Notes: generated by a model from the letters alone, not told the origin. DNA of 64,000 nucleotides from Roseibacillus sp. (GCA_028821775.1 JAPKFB010000001.1:1-64000); one strand, 5' to 3'. Positions 35,189 to 44,809 are shown, counted from the first letter of the stretch. Translations and numbers: made by a program.

Positions 35189-36271
35189 TCAGGACTGGAA
35201 GAAGGCTTTCATTTGGACTTTGTCCTCGGAGCGGAAGAGGGCTTCCTCCTGGGTGATTTGTTTCTTCACGTAGAGGTTTCGGAGGGACTCATCCATGGTG
35301 ATCATTCCGACCTTCTTACCTGTCTGCATGATGCCCGGGAGCATGAAGGTCTTTCCGTCGCGGACGGTGGCCGCAACGGCCGGAGTGTTGACGAGCAGTT
35401 CGAGAGCGAGGGATCGACCATCGCCTGTGGCATTGGGAACGAGTTGCTGAGAGATGATGCCGCGGAGGGATTCCGAGACCATGACGCGAATCTGGTGCCG
35501 TTGGTCGACGGGGAACACGTCAAGAATCCGGTCGAGGGTTCGGGGAGCATTTCCGGTGTGGAGGGTCGCGAGCACGAGGTGGCCGGTTTCTGCGGCGGTG
35601 AGTGCGAGGGAGATCGTCTCGAGGTTTCTCATTTCCCCGACCATGATGACGTCGGGATCTTCCCGCAGAGCTCCGCGCAAGGCCTTGGGGAAGGACTCGG
35701 TGTGAGAATGAACTTCGCGTTGATTGACGTGGCAGCCCAGGGATTCGAAGACGTACTCGATGGGATCTTCCAAGGTGAGGATGTGATCCTGGCGATCCTG
35801 GTTAATGAAATTGACCAGGGCGGCGAGAGTGGTGGACTTTCCGGAGCCCACCGAACCGGTCACGAGGAGCAAGCCGTTGTGATACCGGGTGAGCGGAATG
35901 AGGTGGTCGACGGGAAGTCCAAGGGCGGGAAGGTCACGAATGGTGGTGCTGATGATCCGGAAGACGATGTCGATCCCGAGGCGCTGCTTCACCACCGAGG
36001 CCCGGAAACGGCCTTGGGCATTGGCGTAGGCAAAGTCGACGTCCCCGGTCTTTTGGAGACGATTCCATTCCTTTTCTTCGAGGAAGGATTTTGCCAGGCG
36101 CTCGGTGTCTTCCGGGGTGAGCGGAGGGTGGCCCTCCCAGATGGGGGACAGGGTTCCATAGCGTCGCCACGCTGGGGGATAGCTCGTGGGGAGGTGAATA
36201 TCAGAGCAATCGTACTCAATGCCGATGGAAAGATACTCATCAACATGAGCGAGGACTTGGTGTTCGGACAT
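35189..36271 (-). CDS. second PilT/PilU-type ATPase
   Basis: 360 residues, paralogous to the downstream gene. Start MSEHQVLAHVDEYL, N-domain CSDIHLPTSYPPAWRRYG, Walker A VTGSVGSGKSTTLAALVNF (Ser-Val replaces the usual Pro-Thr before GSGKS), Asp box ILTLEDPIEYVFES, Walker B PDVIMVGEMRNLETISLALT and His box LATLHTGNAPRTLDRILDVF. The C-terminal motif (AVAATVRDGKTFMLPGIM) is less like AIRE of PilT, which fits an accessory PilU role. First gene of the pair. No pilin or pilus assembly gene lies in this window. Confidence 0.88.
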   Translation of the reverse strand: MSEHQVLAHVDEYLSIGIEYDCSDIHLPTSYPPAWRRYGTLSPIWEGHPPLTPEDTERLAKSFLEEKEWNRLQKTGDVDFAYANAQGRFRASVVKQRLGIDIVFRIISTTIRDLPALGLPVDHLIPLTRYHNGLLLVTGSVGSGKSTTLAALVNFINQDRQDHILTLEDPIEYVFESLGCHVNQREVHSHTESFPKALRGALREDPDVIMVGEMRNLETISLALTAAETGHLVLATLHTGNAPRTLDRILDVFPVDQRHQIRVMVSESLRGIISQQLVPNATGDGRSLALELLVNTPAVAATVRDGKTFMLPGIMQTGKKVGMITMDESLRNLYVKKQITQEEALFRSEDKVQMKAFFQS

Positions 36272-36334
36272 GGGAATCGGTTTACGGCGGGCGCGCGTGG
36301 TCGGTGCGTGGCGATGTGAAAACCATAGAAACCG

Positions 36335-36706
36335 CTATGGGCCAAGCAAGGAATCCGTTTCCGGGGCATTCGGACGCAGATACTCTTTGGCTTGGTTGAG
36401 GACATACGATCGAATCGCGGGCTTTATGAGAGATATACCCCATCCGAGAATGCGCCTGCTTATTGGTTTTTGAGGGGTTTTTACGTGAGGTCTGGGACGG
36501 ACCAGATAGGTGAGGAAGGCTACCCCAGCTGTGGTAGCTCCGAAGATCTGGAGGGGGTGGCGCCGAAAATAGGATCCAAGGGCCTGGCCCGGGCTCAGTC
36601 GGCGCCGGAGGCTACGACTGCTCGTGGAGAGGCAAGTGCGCGAGGAGTCCAAGTTCAGCGCGAGTTCTTTTTTTCGCTGTCGGATGATTTCGGTGGATTG
36701 AGCCAT
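36335..36706 (-). CDS. small basic YqjK-like protein
   Basis: 123 residues from the ATG at 36706, overlapping the end of the holin-like gene by 52 nt in another frame. MAQSTEIIRQRKKELALNLD is followed by a basic segment, one possible membrane stretch (HPLQIFGATTAGVAFLTYLV) and a basic tail. Position as third gene after YqjD- and YqjE-like genes, plus the short basic helical beginning, fits the YqjK role in that cluster. Sequence resemblance alone would not prove it. Confidence 0.65.
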   Translation of the reverse strand: MAQSTEIIRQRKKELALNLDSSRTCLSTSSRSLRRRLSPGQALGSYFRRHPLQIFGATTAGVAFLTYLVRPRPHVKTPQKPISRRILGWGISLIKPAIRSYVLNQAKEYLRPNAPETDSLLGP

Positions 36707-37140
36707 GCGCGGTCTTTGTTGAATTCGGCGCGGGAATATTCGAAGAGGGGCTGAGCGGGCTTGCGCTTGAGTTTTTTGATCAGAATCAGTGCGATCAGGA
36801 AGTGGATGGAGCCTGCTCCGATGGCGGCCAGTTGCCAGCCGAAGCCTGCGAAGTTCTCGGACCAGCTCTCCACCCAAAGGCCGAGGAGGGAGATGAGGGT
36901 CAGGAGGAGGAGGGCGTAGGCGAAGAAGAGGAGGGCGACCACCGTAATTCCGAGGGTGCCTTTGCGGGCAACCACCTCGCTAGCCTCGCGGGCCTCGATG
37001 CCAAGGAGTTCGACGCGGGCATGGAGGTGATCCCGAAGTCCATCGCGAAACACCTTGGCGGACTCCCGGGCGGAGCCGTCTTCGCTCCCCTCGCCCGAGG
37101 GGGGGCGTTGGGAGCCGGACTTATGAAACCAGCCGGGCAT
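36655..37140 (-). CDS. YqjE-like / phage-holin-superfamily membrane protein
   Basis: 161 residues. After a polar N-terminus, an amphipathic helix typical of the family (LRDHLHARVELLGIEAREAS) precedes two membrane helices: GTLGITVVALLFFAYALLLL and WQLAAIGAGSIHFLIALILI. This is the Phage_holin_3_6/YqjE architecture. In E. coli the yqjCDEK cluster is associated with stationary phase and ribosome-membrane attachment. It lies 51 nt after the DUF883 gene and overlaps the next gene, so the three are cotranscribed. Confidence 0.85.
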   Translation of the reverse strand: MPGWFHKSGSQRPPSGEGSEDGSARESAKVFRDGLRDHLHARVELLGIEAREASEVVARKGTLGITVVALLFFAYALLLLTLISLLGLWVESWSENFAGFGWQLAAIGAGSIHFLIALILIKKLKRKPAQPLFEYSRAEFNKDRAWLNPPKSSDSEKKNSR

Positions 37141-37191
37141 GGTCAGGCGCGGGGTGAGTTGGGAGAGAGCTTTGCCACCCGGTAGAAAGAA

Positions 37192-37617
37192 TTAGCGCCG
37201 GATGATGAGCCCGACGAGGAGACCGACTCCGGCAGCGATGAGAACCGATTTGCTGGGGTACATCCGGATGTATTCCTCGAAATCCGCGTGCACTTCGCGC
37301 GCTTTGTCCCGGGTTTCTTCCCATTGTTCACCGGCCACATCTTTGAATTGCTGCGCCCTTTCGCCGGCCACATCCTTGATTGCGGAGGCTTTTTCTTCGG
37401 CCACGTCCTTGATCTGAGAGGCTTTCTCGCCAGCGTAATCGCGAAACTGCTGCGCTTTTTCGGCGGCAGATTCCTTCAGGAGCTGGGCTCGCTCTTCCGC
37501 ACTCTGTGCAATTTGGCGGGTTCCCTCGCCTGCCGCTTCGCGCAGATCGTTGGCAGCTTGCTGGACGGATGGGGCATCCTCGGTCTCGCCTTCGGGACGG
37601 GCTAATTGTTCACTCAT
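37192..37617 (-). CDS. YqjD/ElaB-like DUF883 protein with 11-residue repeats
   Basis: 141 residues. The centre is a long amphipathic helix of near-perfect 11-residue repeats of the type AEEKASAIKDV, AGERAQQFKDV and AAEKAQQFRDY, like those in LEA/DUF883 proteins. It ends in a membrane anchor (SKSVLIAAGVGLLVGLIIRR), and RMYPSKSVLIAAGVGLLVG matches the DUF883 end. E. coli YqjD ties ribosomes to the inner membrane in stationary phase. First gene of a three-gene operon. The repeat number is higher than in E. coli YqjD, which suggests expansion. Confidence 0.85.
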   Translation of the reverse strand: MSEQLARPEGETEDAPSVQQAANDLREAAGEGTRQIAQSAEERAQLLKESAAEKAQQFRDYAGEKASQIKDVAEEKASAIKDVAGERAQQFKDVAGEQWEETRDKAREVHADFEEYIRMYPSKSVLIAAGVGLLVGLIIRR

Positions 37618-37864
37618 GATTCGTCATGCAGGTTAAAATTTCTCCAGGGGGGGCCGCGGCGGATTCAAGGGCTCTCCTGACTGGTGCGACCGTGACGCAG
37701 ATCGAGCAGGGGCGCAAGCCGAAGTCAGGCCAGATGCGGGTTGGGGCGGTCGAGGCACGCTGCTTGGCCCACTGGAGAGGCCGTCAGGATCGAGGGAGGA
37801 CGCTAGGCAGGTCGTCCGCCTTGCCTCGCTCGGCATGGTGCAGGCCCGAGGACTTCCTCCAAGC

Positions 37865-40800
37865 TCACCGTTCGGGCACAATTTGTGCCTTGGGGGGATC
37901 CCGAAAAATGGGATGATTTTTGCCCTCGGCGGGTCGCGTGAAGGGAGCGCTGCTCCAGACGGGCTTTTTAAGGGGGCCTTGTCCGCGAAACTGGAAGAGT
38001 CCGTTGAGGGGGAGGAGGGGGAGGGTGACGAGGCCGAGGAGGCCGCGGGCGTTCATGCGCATGGTCATGTCGACCCGCTTGTCGACGAGATCGATCTTTC
38101 CTTCTCCCACGAAGGTCGTAGAGGGGGTGGAAGTGAGGAAATCCTTGGTGTAGGCCACCCCGTTTCTGATGACAAAGGTGGCGGAGGCGTCGCGCGCTTG
38201 TTCGTGGCTGAATGTTTTTCCGAGCACTCCCCCAATGGGCGGGGAGAGCGGGCCAAAGATGGGAACGTGGAAGAGTTGTCCATTGCGCAGGCCGACCACC
38301 CCCTTGCCTTGAAAGGCGTTGGTGTGCCCGGGTACGCTCGTGAAATCGATGCGACCGGTCAGGGTTCCGTAGGCGGCTTTCTCGAATCCATAGACCCGGC
38401 CGACCTCTCCCAGTCTCATCTCATTCCATTTGATACCTCCGTCGATGGACGCTGGTCCTCCCGGATTCGTCCGGACCGTGATCACCCCGGCGCCAGTTCC
38501 CGCGAAGCTCCGAAACTTGAGGTCGTCGATATCGTAGCGCCGGTTCCGGGTTCGCACGTTTGCGGAAAGGTTGCTCAGCTGCACGGTCCGATCCAGAAAT
38601 TCATAATTGGTCGTCCCTTGCGCGACGATGCGTGTTTCCAGGTCTGTACGGAGGCCGAATTTGCGGTGATCGACCACACCGTTCGCGGTGAGACTTGGGG
38701 GCCGGTGGAAGCCGTAGGATTCGTCGACGTGGTCGGCACCGCCGGGGTAGACCAGTCGCAATGCCGGGCCGGGCCAGATCTCGCCCCGGAGGTTGGCCAG
38801 GGAGGTGAGTTGGTCCTTTTTGTCGTAGTGGATCCTGTCGACCATCATGACGGCCGAGGCCTGACCTCCATGGCGCCGATGCAGAAGGTAGTTGGTGTAG
38901 TCGAACTCCAATGCGATCCCGGACCACAGCGAGCCGCGGGGGCTAATCTCGAATTCTGCCCTGGCGCTGCGGATGGGGACGTTATTGTAGGAGGAATCCT
39001 TGAGATCGGTCTTCCCCACCACTCGCCACCCGCGCTCGCCCTGCGCCGGCGTTTCCTCTTCGCCCTCGAATTCGAAATTGGCGGTGAGGGAGCCCTTGAG
39101 GGCTTTCGCAAACTCATAGTTCTCACCGAGTTCGGCGAGGTTGATCTTTTTGCACTCGATCCTTCCCGAGACCGAGGGAGAGCGATTCTTGTTTTCCTGG
39201 ATGGTGAGGGATCCCCCACCGGTGCCACTGAAGATGGAGAATTTCAGTTCGCTGATGTCATGAAGATGGGGCCTGCTACGGACGGTGCCGGAGAGCTCGT
39301 TCAGCTGCAGGGTTTGGCCCAGGAAATCGTAGTCAGTCGCACTGTTCGCCACCACTTGAGTCAAGACGTCAGTGCGCAAACCGGGCTTCTTCACGTCGAT
39401 CACCCCGGAGGCGCTGAGTTGCGGCGGACTACGAAATCTGTACTGGTTCTCGACGTGAGCGGCGACCCCGGGGACGAAGAGTCGAAGAATTGGTGCGGGC
39501 CAGGCAGTGCCTTGGAGGCTGTCGAGGTGGGTGAGCTTGGTTTCCGCGTCGTAGCGGATGCCGGTGGCGTGCATCTTGCCGGACGGGGGTCCTTGGTGCA
39601 GTTGACCTCCCCCGGAGCCTGCGTAGTTGAATTCGGCTTGGACGTCCGTGAAAATGGAATCGAGGGGGGTGATGTAGAATTCGGACGCGGCCAGAATCAT
39701 GGGGACCTCGTTGTAGGAGAAGTGTTTGAGCGAGATTTTTCCGCTCGCGTCCCAGTTCCGGAGGTTACTGCGCTGGATGGTCCCCTCGGCTTCCACCATC
39801 ACCTTGCTGTCCTTGGTGAAGGCGCAATTTGCCAAGGAGCGTTCGAGCCCGCTGCCTTCGATGAAGACGCCGTAAGTTGAGAACGGAAGACTGCTTGTGC
39901 CACGATAGCGAATCAAATCGTCCTGCAGGAGGATCTCTCCTTCAAGTTTGCCGGACTCGTGTTTGACCTTTAATTTGCGGAGGTAGATATTGCCGTTCTG
40001 CCAGGAGAATTCGGTCTTGAGCTGATCGAGCGGGATTCCAAGAAAGCGGAAGTAATCCCACTCGAGGTTGCCCACCGTACTGAGCATCAGGCCCTCTTCC
40101 TTGCTGACTACCCACTCGCCTTGCGCCTCGATCCTGGGAGCGAGGGCGGAAGTGAACTCGGAAAGGGTGTGATTGTTGAGACCCTTTCGGAGGAGATCGG
40201 CAATCTTGAGGGAAGAGGTGAGGTCGTAGGCGCCATGTTTTTCCTGGAGGTCGTAATGGGCGCGCACGTCCAGCTTGCCCGAACCGTCGGAAAAGCTGAG
40301 TTCGCTCACGGTGAGGGTGCGGTTGTCCAGGGTGCCCCCAAGGCGCACCTGTTCCATGGTGTAGTCGTGGCGGGTGAGTTCACTGGCTTGGAGGGAGAAG
40401 GAGGCCCGGATGCTGGAGGACCGGCGCATGCTGCCGGTGAGGCGGAGACTCAGTTCAGGTGGGGTGTTGCCGGGAAAGGACCAGCGTGCGAGCTCCGGGA
40501 AAATATCCTGCGCGAATTCGTCGCGTCGCGAGGTGGTGCCGGGTTCACGATCCTTGGAGAGATAGCCGAGGTCGAATTCGTCCAATTCCACATCGAGGAG
40601 AAAGTTCATCCCGCCGAGCGTGCCGCGGGCTCCTTCGAGGAGGAGGCGGTTCTCGCGATCAAGGCTGGCACTCCCGGTGAGATTGGAGATTTGCAGGGCG
40701 GGGCCCCCTCTACTGATCGGGAGGGAAAGGTGAGCATCGCTCAGAATCACCCGTCGAATCTGGAGCTCGCCGCGGAACGCCTTTCCGCGATCGACATCGA

Positions 40801-41080
40801 AGCGCAGGACCGGGATGCGGGCCCAGACTGCGGTGCGAGATTGGTCGGTGTAGAAGAGGACCTTCTTGGCGATGATTCCACGGGTGGGAGAGAAGTGGAC
40901 CGATTCGAACTCGGCGTGAATTCCTTGTCTGGCGAGTTCTGACGCGATGCGCTCGCCCCACTCACCTTCGAACCCGTGGTTGTTGAGCCAGAGAAAACCG
41001 CAGCAGATGCCCATCAGAAAGAGGGCGCTCGCAGCAATGACGAGAGCCTTGAAGTGCTGGAACCAACGGAATTGCAGCAT
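37865..41080 (-). CDS. AsmA/YhdP-like large envelope protein with internal duplication
   Basis: 1071 residues, anchored by one N-terminal helix (FKALVIAASALFLMGICCGF), rest periplasmic and beta-rich. The layout is that of AsmA-like bridge proteins that move lipids between inner and outer membranes: an N-terminal AsmA part (GIHAEFESVHFSPTRGI) and a C-terminal AsmA_2-type part (LRNGQLFHVPIFGPLSPPIG, then VGEGKIDLVDKRVDM). In between, about residues 490-720 and 725-950 are two copies of a about 220-residue unit sharing FRSPPQLSASGVID/FHRPPSLTANGVVD and YDFLGQTLQLNELS/YEFLDRTVQLSNLS. Ends with a short basic tail. Divergent from yycJ. Confidence 0.85.
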   Translation of the reverse strand: MLQFRWFQHFKALVIAASALFLMGICCGFLWLNNHGFEGEWGERIASELARQGIHAEFESVHFSPTRGIIAKKVLFYTDQSRTAVWARIPVLRFDVDRGKAFRGELQIRRVILSDAHLSLPISRGGPALQISNLTGSASLDRENRLLLEGARGTLGGMNFLLDVELDEFDLGYLSKDREPGTTSRRDEFAQDIFPELARWSFPGNTPPELSLRLTGSMRRSSSIRASFSLQASELTRHDYTMEQVRLGGTLDNRTLTVSELSFSDGSGKLDVRAHYDLQEKHGAYDLTSSLKIADLLRKGLNNHTLSEFTSALAPRIEAQGEWVVSKEEGLMLSTVGNLEWDYFRFLGIPLDQLKTEFSWQNGNIYLRKLKVKHESGKLEGEILLQDDLIRYRGTSSLPFSTYGVFIEGSGLERSLANCAFTKDSKVMVEAEGTIQRSNLRNWDASGKISLKHFSYNEVPMILAASEFYITPLDSIFTDVQAEFNYAGSGGGQLHQGPPSGKMHATGIRYDAETKLTHLDSLQGTAWPAPILRLFVPGVAAHVENQYRFRSPPQLSASGVIDVKKPGLRTDVLTQVVANSATDYDFLGQTLQLNELSGTVRSRPHLHDISELKFSIFSGTGGGSLTIQENKNRSPSVSGRIECKKINLAELGENYEFAKALKGSLTANFEFEGEEETPAQGERGWRVVGKTDLKDSSYNNVPIRSARAEFEISPRGSLWSGIALEFDYTNYLLHRRHGGQASAVMMVDRIHYDKKDQLTSLANLRGEIWPGPALRLVYPGGADHVDESYGFHRPPSLTANGVVDHRKFGLRTDLETRIVAQGTTNYEFLDRTVQLSNLSANVRTRNRRYDIDDLKFRSFAGTGAGVITVRTNPGGPASIDGGIKWNEMRLGEVGRVYGFEKAAYGTLTGRIDFTSVPGHTNAFQGKGVVGLRNGQLFHVPIFGPLSPPIGGVLGKTFSHEQARDASATFVIRNGVAYTKDFLTSTPSTTFVGEGKIDLVDKRVDMTMRMNARGLLGLVTLPLLPLNGLFQFRGQGPLKKPVWSSAPFTRPAEGKNHPIFRDPPKAQIVPER

Positions 41081-41223
41081 CGGAGAACAAGCTTACCCAG
41101 TCATGGTAGCGAAAATAGACGATCTGTTCAAAAGAATCTCGCTCCAGGGCTCGGATCTCCACGATCTGAAACCGAAAATTGAGTCTCGCGCGGGATGGGT
41201 GCGGTCCTTAACCTCCCCGGAGT

Positions 41224-42060
41224 ATGAGGCTTGCGGTCTTGGGGAGTGGAAGCGGCGGGAATGCCGCCGTGCTCGAGGCTCGTGGCACCCGCCTCCTCCT
41301 TGATGCCGGCTTGAGCGCCAAGCAACTTTGCCAGCGGCTCGAGTTGTTGGACATTGATCCTGATTCCCTCGATGGGATTCTGCTTTCCCACGAACACAGT
41401 GATCACACCCGGGGGCTGGAAGTTTTTTTGCGCAAGCGACGGATTCCGGTCTTCGCCAATGCGCTCACGCGCGAATCCCTTGCTGAGCGCTGTGGCGAGA
41501 ATATTGCCTGGCGCCTGTTCCAACGGGGAGAGTCCTTCGAAGTGGGGAAGGTCGAGATCAACTCCTTTGCCGTTCCGCATGATGCCGTGGATCCGGTTGG
41601 CTTCGTCTGCAGTGCGAACGGTTCGCAAGTGGGATTCGTGACGGACTTCGGACACGTCACCACCCTGGTGCGGGACCGTTTGCGGGGAGTGCGCGCGCTC
41701 TTTGTGGAGGCCAACTACGATCAAGGCATGCTCGACGAGGACACCAAACGTCCCTGGTCCATCAAGCAACGCATCTCGTCCCGGCATGGCCATCTTTCCA
41801 ATGCGCAAACTGCCGACCTCGTCTGCGGGCTCCTCGAGCACGGATTGGAGACCGTGGTGCTCGGTCACTTGAGCCGCGATTGCAATTGTCCCGAGATTGC
41901 AACGGCCGTGATGCGGGCGGCTGCTCCGGCCGGCAAGATCGAGGTGCATGTGGCCTGGCAGGAGAAACCCACCGCATGGGTCGAGATTCGGGAAGAGTCC
42001 CCTGAATTGGTTCTGCCCGTGGCGGAAGGGAGAGACCAAATGGATTTGGCGTTGGGGTAA
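41224..42060 (+). CDS. YycJ/WalJ-like metallo-beta-lactamase-fold hydrolase
   Basis: 278 residues, MBL fold. N-terminal MRLAVLGSGSGGNAAVLEAR is the YycJ signature. The zinc motif is GILLSHEHSDHTRGL (HxHxDH, about residues 58-63), and later ligands lie in SFAVPHDAVDPVGF and VTDFGHVT. The SSRHGHLSN and HLSRDCNCPEIA segments are also conserved. The family includes 5'-exonucleases of WalJ type acting in DNA repair and cell-wall regulation links. It starts about 140 nt after the divergent AsmA gene and is followed by trpE. Confidence 0.85.
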   Translation: MRLAVLGSGSGGNAAVLEARGTRLLLDAGLSAKQLCQRLELLDIDPDSLDGILLSHEHSDHTRGLEVFLRKRRIPVFANALTRESLAERCGENIAWRLFQRGESFEVGKVEINSFAVPHDAVDPVGFVCSANGSQVGFVTDFGHVTTLVRDRLRGVRALFVEANYDQGMLDEDTKRPWSIKQRISSRHGHLSNAQTADLVCGLLEHGLETVVLGHLSRDCNCPEIATAVMRAAAPAGKIEVHVAWQEKPTAWVEIREESPELVLPVAEGRDQMDLALG

Positions 42061-42098
42061 GGAGGAATTTTGCCTGCATTCCGGGGGCCACATTACGA

Positions 42099-43634
42099 TT
42101 GCGAATCCAATCTTCCCGTTCATGCTCTCGCGCCTTGTCGATTCCGGCCGTCAAACCATCCTTGGAGGAGTTCCGCGCGCTTGCGGAGCAGGGGAATGTC
42201 GTGCCGGTATACGCGCAACTGGCGGCGGACTTTGAGACTCCCCTCTCGGCCTATCTCAAGATTCGCGATGGCAAGCATGCTTTTCTCTTTGAGAGTGCCG
42301 AGAGCACCGATGCCAGTGGTCGCTGGTCGATCGTAGGAAGCGGTCCACGGCGGATCTTCGAGGCGCGGGGCCGCGAGGTGCGCATTCGTCACGGCCGAAA
42401 GGAAGAAGTCATCGAAGCCGAGCGTGACCTGCTGGGGGAGCTCGAGAAATTCATGGCGGGCTACCAGCCGGTCCTGCACGGCGACGCCCCCCCGTTTTTC
42501 GGAGGTGCGGTAGGCTATCTGTCCTACGATGCGGTGCGCCAGTTTGAACCCACCATTGGGGAGCCTCCCGCGGACGACCTCGGACTGCCCGAGGCGATCT
42601 TCATGATCGCGGACACCCTCCTGCTCTTTGATCACAAGTTGCGTCGCTTGCTCGTGGTGTCCAACGCCATGTTGAGTGACCACGACTCTCCGGAAGAAGC
42701 CTACGGTGAAGCGGTGGGATGCATCGCTTCCACGATCGAGATTCTTGACCGCCCGCTGCATATCCCCGCCTTGAATGGCCTGCAGGATTCCGAAACTCCG
42801 GAGCCGGTGAGCAACACCACGCAGGAGGAATACGAAGCGATGGTGCGCAAGGCCAAGGAGTACATCAGCGCGGGGGATATCTTTCAAGTGGTCCCCAGTC
42901 AGCGCTTCGAGGCTCCCTTCGATGCCGCCCCGATTGATCTCTATCGTGCATTGCGCCACGTCAATCCCTCTCCCTACATGTTCGTGCTCGAGCTGGGGGA
43001 CTTCGCTCTGGTGGGAAGTTCTCCCGAAGTGCACGTCCGCTGTATCGACGGGAAAATCGATATTCGGCCCATCGCGGGAACGCGCTGGCGTGGCAAGACG
43101 AAGGAGGAAGATGACGCCCTGGCCGCGGATCTCCTAGCCGATGAGAAGGAGCGAGCCGAACACGTTATGCTGGTCGATCTTGCCCGCAACGATGTCGGGC
43201 GCATCGCCAAGCACGCGTCGGTGGAGGTGAACGATTTCATGATCGTGGAGCGCTACAGCCACGTGATGCACATCGTCTCGAATGTCACCGGCGAACTGGC
43301 GTCCGACTTCAGTTCCTACGATGTTCTACGCGCCACCTTCCCGGCGGGGACCGTGAGCGGCGCCCCCAAGATTCGCGCCATGCAGATCATCAACGAGATG
43401 GAGAAGAACAAGCGCAATGCCTACGCCGGGGCGGTGGGTTACTTTGGCTGGGATGGGGGGCACGATTCCTGCATCGCCTTGCGCACTTGTCTCCTCAAGG
43501 ATGGCAAAGTCTATGTGCAGGCCGGAGCTGGCGTGGTCGCCGACAGCGATCCCACCTACGAATACAACGAAACCGTCAACAAGGCGATGGGGATGCTGCG
43601 GGCCATCGGGCTCGCGAAGACCCTGCAAGGATGA
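42099..43634 (+). CDS. trpE: anthranilate synthase component I
   Basis: About 511 residues; makes anthranilate from chorismate and ammonia supplied by TrpG. The Trp feedback motif LLES is seen as FLFESAES in KHAFLFESAESTDASGRWS. Chorismate-binding domain landmarks: YISAGDIFQVVPSQRF, PSPYMFVLELGDFALVGSSP, IDIRPIAGTRWRGK, VDLARNDVGRIAKHASVEV, TFPAGTVSGAPKIRAMQI and YAGAVGYFGWDG. All residues for TrpE are in place. The start is uncertain: TTG at 42099 or TTG at 42135. No leader peptide or attenuator is recognisable upstream. trpG follows after 97 nt. Confidence 0.95.
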   Translation: MRIQSSRSCSRALSIPAVKPSLEEFRALAEQGNVVPVYAQLAADFETPLSAYLKIRDGKHAFLFESAESTDASGRWSIVGSGPRRIFEARGREVRIRHGRKEEVIEAERDLLGELEKFMAGYQPVLHGDAPPFFGGAVGYLSYDAVRQFEPTIGEPPADDLGLPEAIFMIADTLLLFDHKLRRLLVVSNAMLSDHDSPEEAYGEAVGCIASTIEILDRPLHIPALNGLQDSETPEPVSNTTQEEYEAMVRKAKEYISAGDIFQVVPSQRFEAPFDAAPIDLYRALRHVNPSPYMFVLELGDFALVGSSPEVHVRCIDGKIDIRPIAGTRWRGKTKEEDDALAADLLADEKERAEHVMLVDLARNDVGRIAKHASVEVNDFMIVERYSHVMHIVSNVTGELASDFSSYDVLRATFPAGTVSGAPKIRAMQIINEMEKNKRNAYAGAVGYFGWDGGHDSCIALRTCLLKDGKVYVQAGAGVVADSDPTYEYNETVNKAMGMLRAIGLAKTLQG

Positions 43635-43731
43635 ATTGAGGATCCCCTGATCCCACCATGGGAAGGGAAATCCGATTATGGTCACCGCGCCGAATTCAAC
43701 GAATCAGCCAATCTCCACTCTCGATTGCAAC

Positions 43732-44298
43732 ATGCTCCTCGTCATCGATAACTACGATTCTTTCACCTACAACCTGGTGCAGTTTTTCGGCGAACTGGGG
43801 GCCGAGATGGAAGTGCATCGCAATGACGAGATCACGGTGGAGGAGATCCGTGATTTGGGCCCGGAACGCATCTGTATTTCACCGGGACCCTGCACTCCAA
43901 AAGAGGCCGGGATCAGCTGCGAGGTCATTCGTGAGTTTGGAGCAGAGCTTCCCATTCTCGGAGTGTGTCTCGGCCATCAAGCGATCGGGCAGGTTTACGG
44001 TGGGGAAGTCGTCCGGGCCGACAAACTCATGCATGGCAAGACCTCGATGATTGAGCACGATGGCAAGGGCGTCTTTGCCGGGCTCGAAAACCCGTTTGAA
44101 GCTACCCGCTATCACTCCCTGATTGTGGAGCGCGCTTCCTTGCCGGATTGCCTCGAAGCGACCGCATGGTGCGACGAGGTCGTGATGGGGTTGCGTCACA
44201 AGGAGCACCCGGTCCATGGCGTGCAGTTCCACCCGGAGTCGATCTTGACGGAAGGGGGAAAGCACTTGCTCAAGAACTTCCTCGCTATGCAGCGGTAG
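43732..44298 (+). CDS. trpG: anthranilate synthase component II (glutamine amidotransferase)
   Basis: 188 residues from the ATG at 43732 ([20 protein letters not shown]). Class I amidotransferase triad: Cys in [16 protein letters not shown] and His-Glu in [17 protein letters not shown]. It hydrolyses glutamine and feeds ammonia to TrpE, and may also serve PabB. Other landmarks are [13 protein letters not shown] and [15 protein letters not shown]. Length is normal. The last 14 nt overlap the end of the minus-strand ACT gene. Confidence 0.95.
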   Translation: MLLVIDNYDSFTYNLVQFFGELGAEMEVHRNDEITVEEIRDLGPERICISPGPCTPKEAGISCEVIREFGAELPILGVCLGHQAIGQVYGGEVVRADKLMHGKTSMIEHDGKGVFAGLENPFEATRYHSLIVERASLPDCLEATAWCDEVVMGLRHKEHPVHGVQFHPESILTEGGKHLLKNFLAMQR

Positions 44299-44809
44299 CA
44301 ATGCTGGCTTCCTCGACCGTGATGGTGAGATCGGAGCCCAGTCCCTGCAGCAGGCGTTCCAGTTTCTCGCCGTCAAAATCCTGCATCACGGCGACCCGTC
44401 CGATGGTCCGGAAGAGGAAGTGACCAGGCTGGGGAGCGGCGACCCGCTCGGTGCTGAGTTCTTCGATGTTGCCCCCGATGCGGGCGATCACCGAAGCGAT
44501 GCTTCTCACAATGCCCGGACGATGGTGGCCATGGACCTCAAAGTTCAGCGGCTTCACAATGCGATGGGGGACATTGCTCTCCTTCACGATTTGCACCTTC
44601 AGGTCTTCGAGGGCGTTGAGCACCTGTAACAGTTTCTCTTGTTTTTCATCCGGACAATCGAAGCGGAGGATGCCTGCAAACTGTCCCGCATAGCGCGTCA
44701 GCCTCGATTCAAGCCAACTCCCGCCGTGCGCGTAAATCGTTTCGGAAAGAGAGGCGAGAATTCCCAGACGATCGGGTCCGAGGACGGTCATAACTAATGA
44801 GTGATCCAT
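44285..44809 (-). CDS. GcvR-like double ACT-domain protein (copy 1)
   Basis: 174 residues with two ACT domains. First: [20 protein letters not shown], then [20 protein letters not shown]. Second: [20 protein letters not shown] followed by [11 protein letters not shown]. This is the layout of GcvR/glycine-cleavage repressor-type regulators, which bind an amino acid and another protein rather than DNA. A paralogue lies at 47846. Its 3' end overlaps trpG by 14 nt (convergent), so RNA interference between the two transcripts is possible. Ligand unknown. Confidence 0.85.
   Translation of the reverse strand: MDHSLVMTVLGPDRLGILASLSETIYAHGGSWLESRLTRYAGQFAGILRFDCPDEKQEKLLQVLNALEDLKVQIVKESNVPHRIVKPLNFEVHGHHRPGIVRSIASVIARIGGNIEELSTERVAAPQPGHFLFRTIGRVAVMQDFDGEKLERLLQGLGSDLTITVEEASIATAA

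Noticed and set aside
37835..39880. 681-residue plus-strand frame opposite the AsmA-like gene
   Set aside because: Shadow; Gly/Val/Glu-rich with no domain, while the minus strand has a full AsmA layout.
42061..42135. Trp leader peptide or attenuator before trpE
   Set aside because: No short frame with Trp codons and no terminator/antiterminator pair seen.
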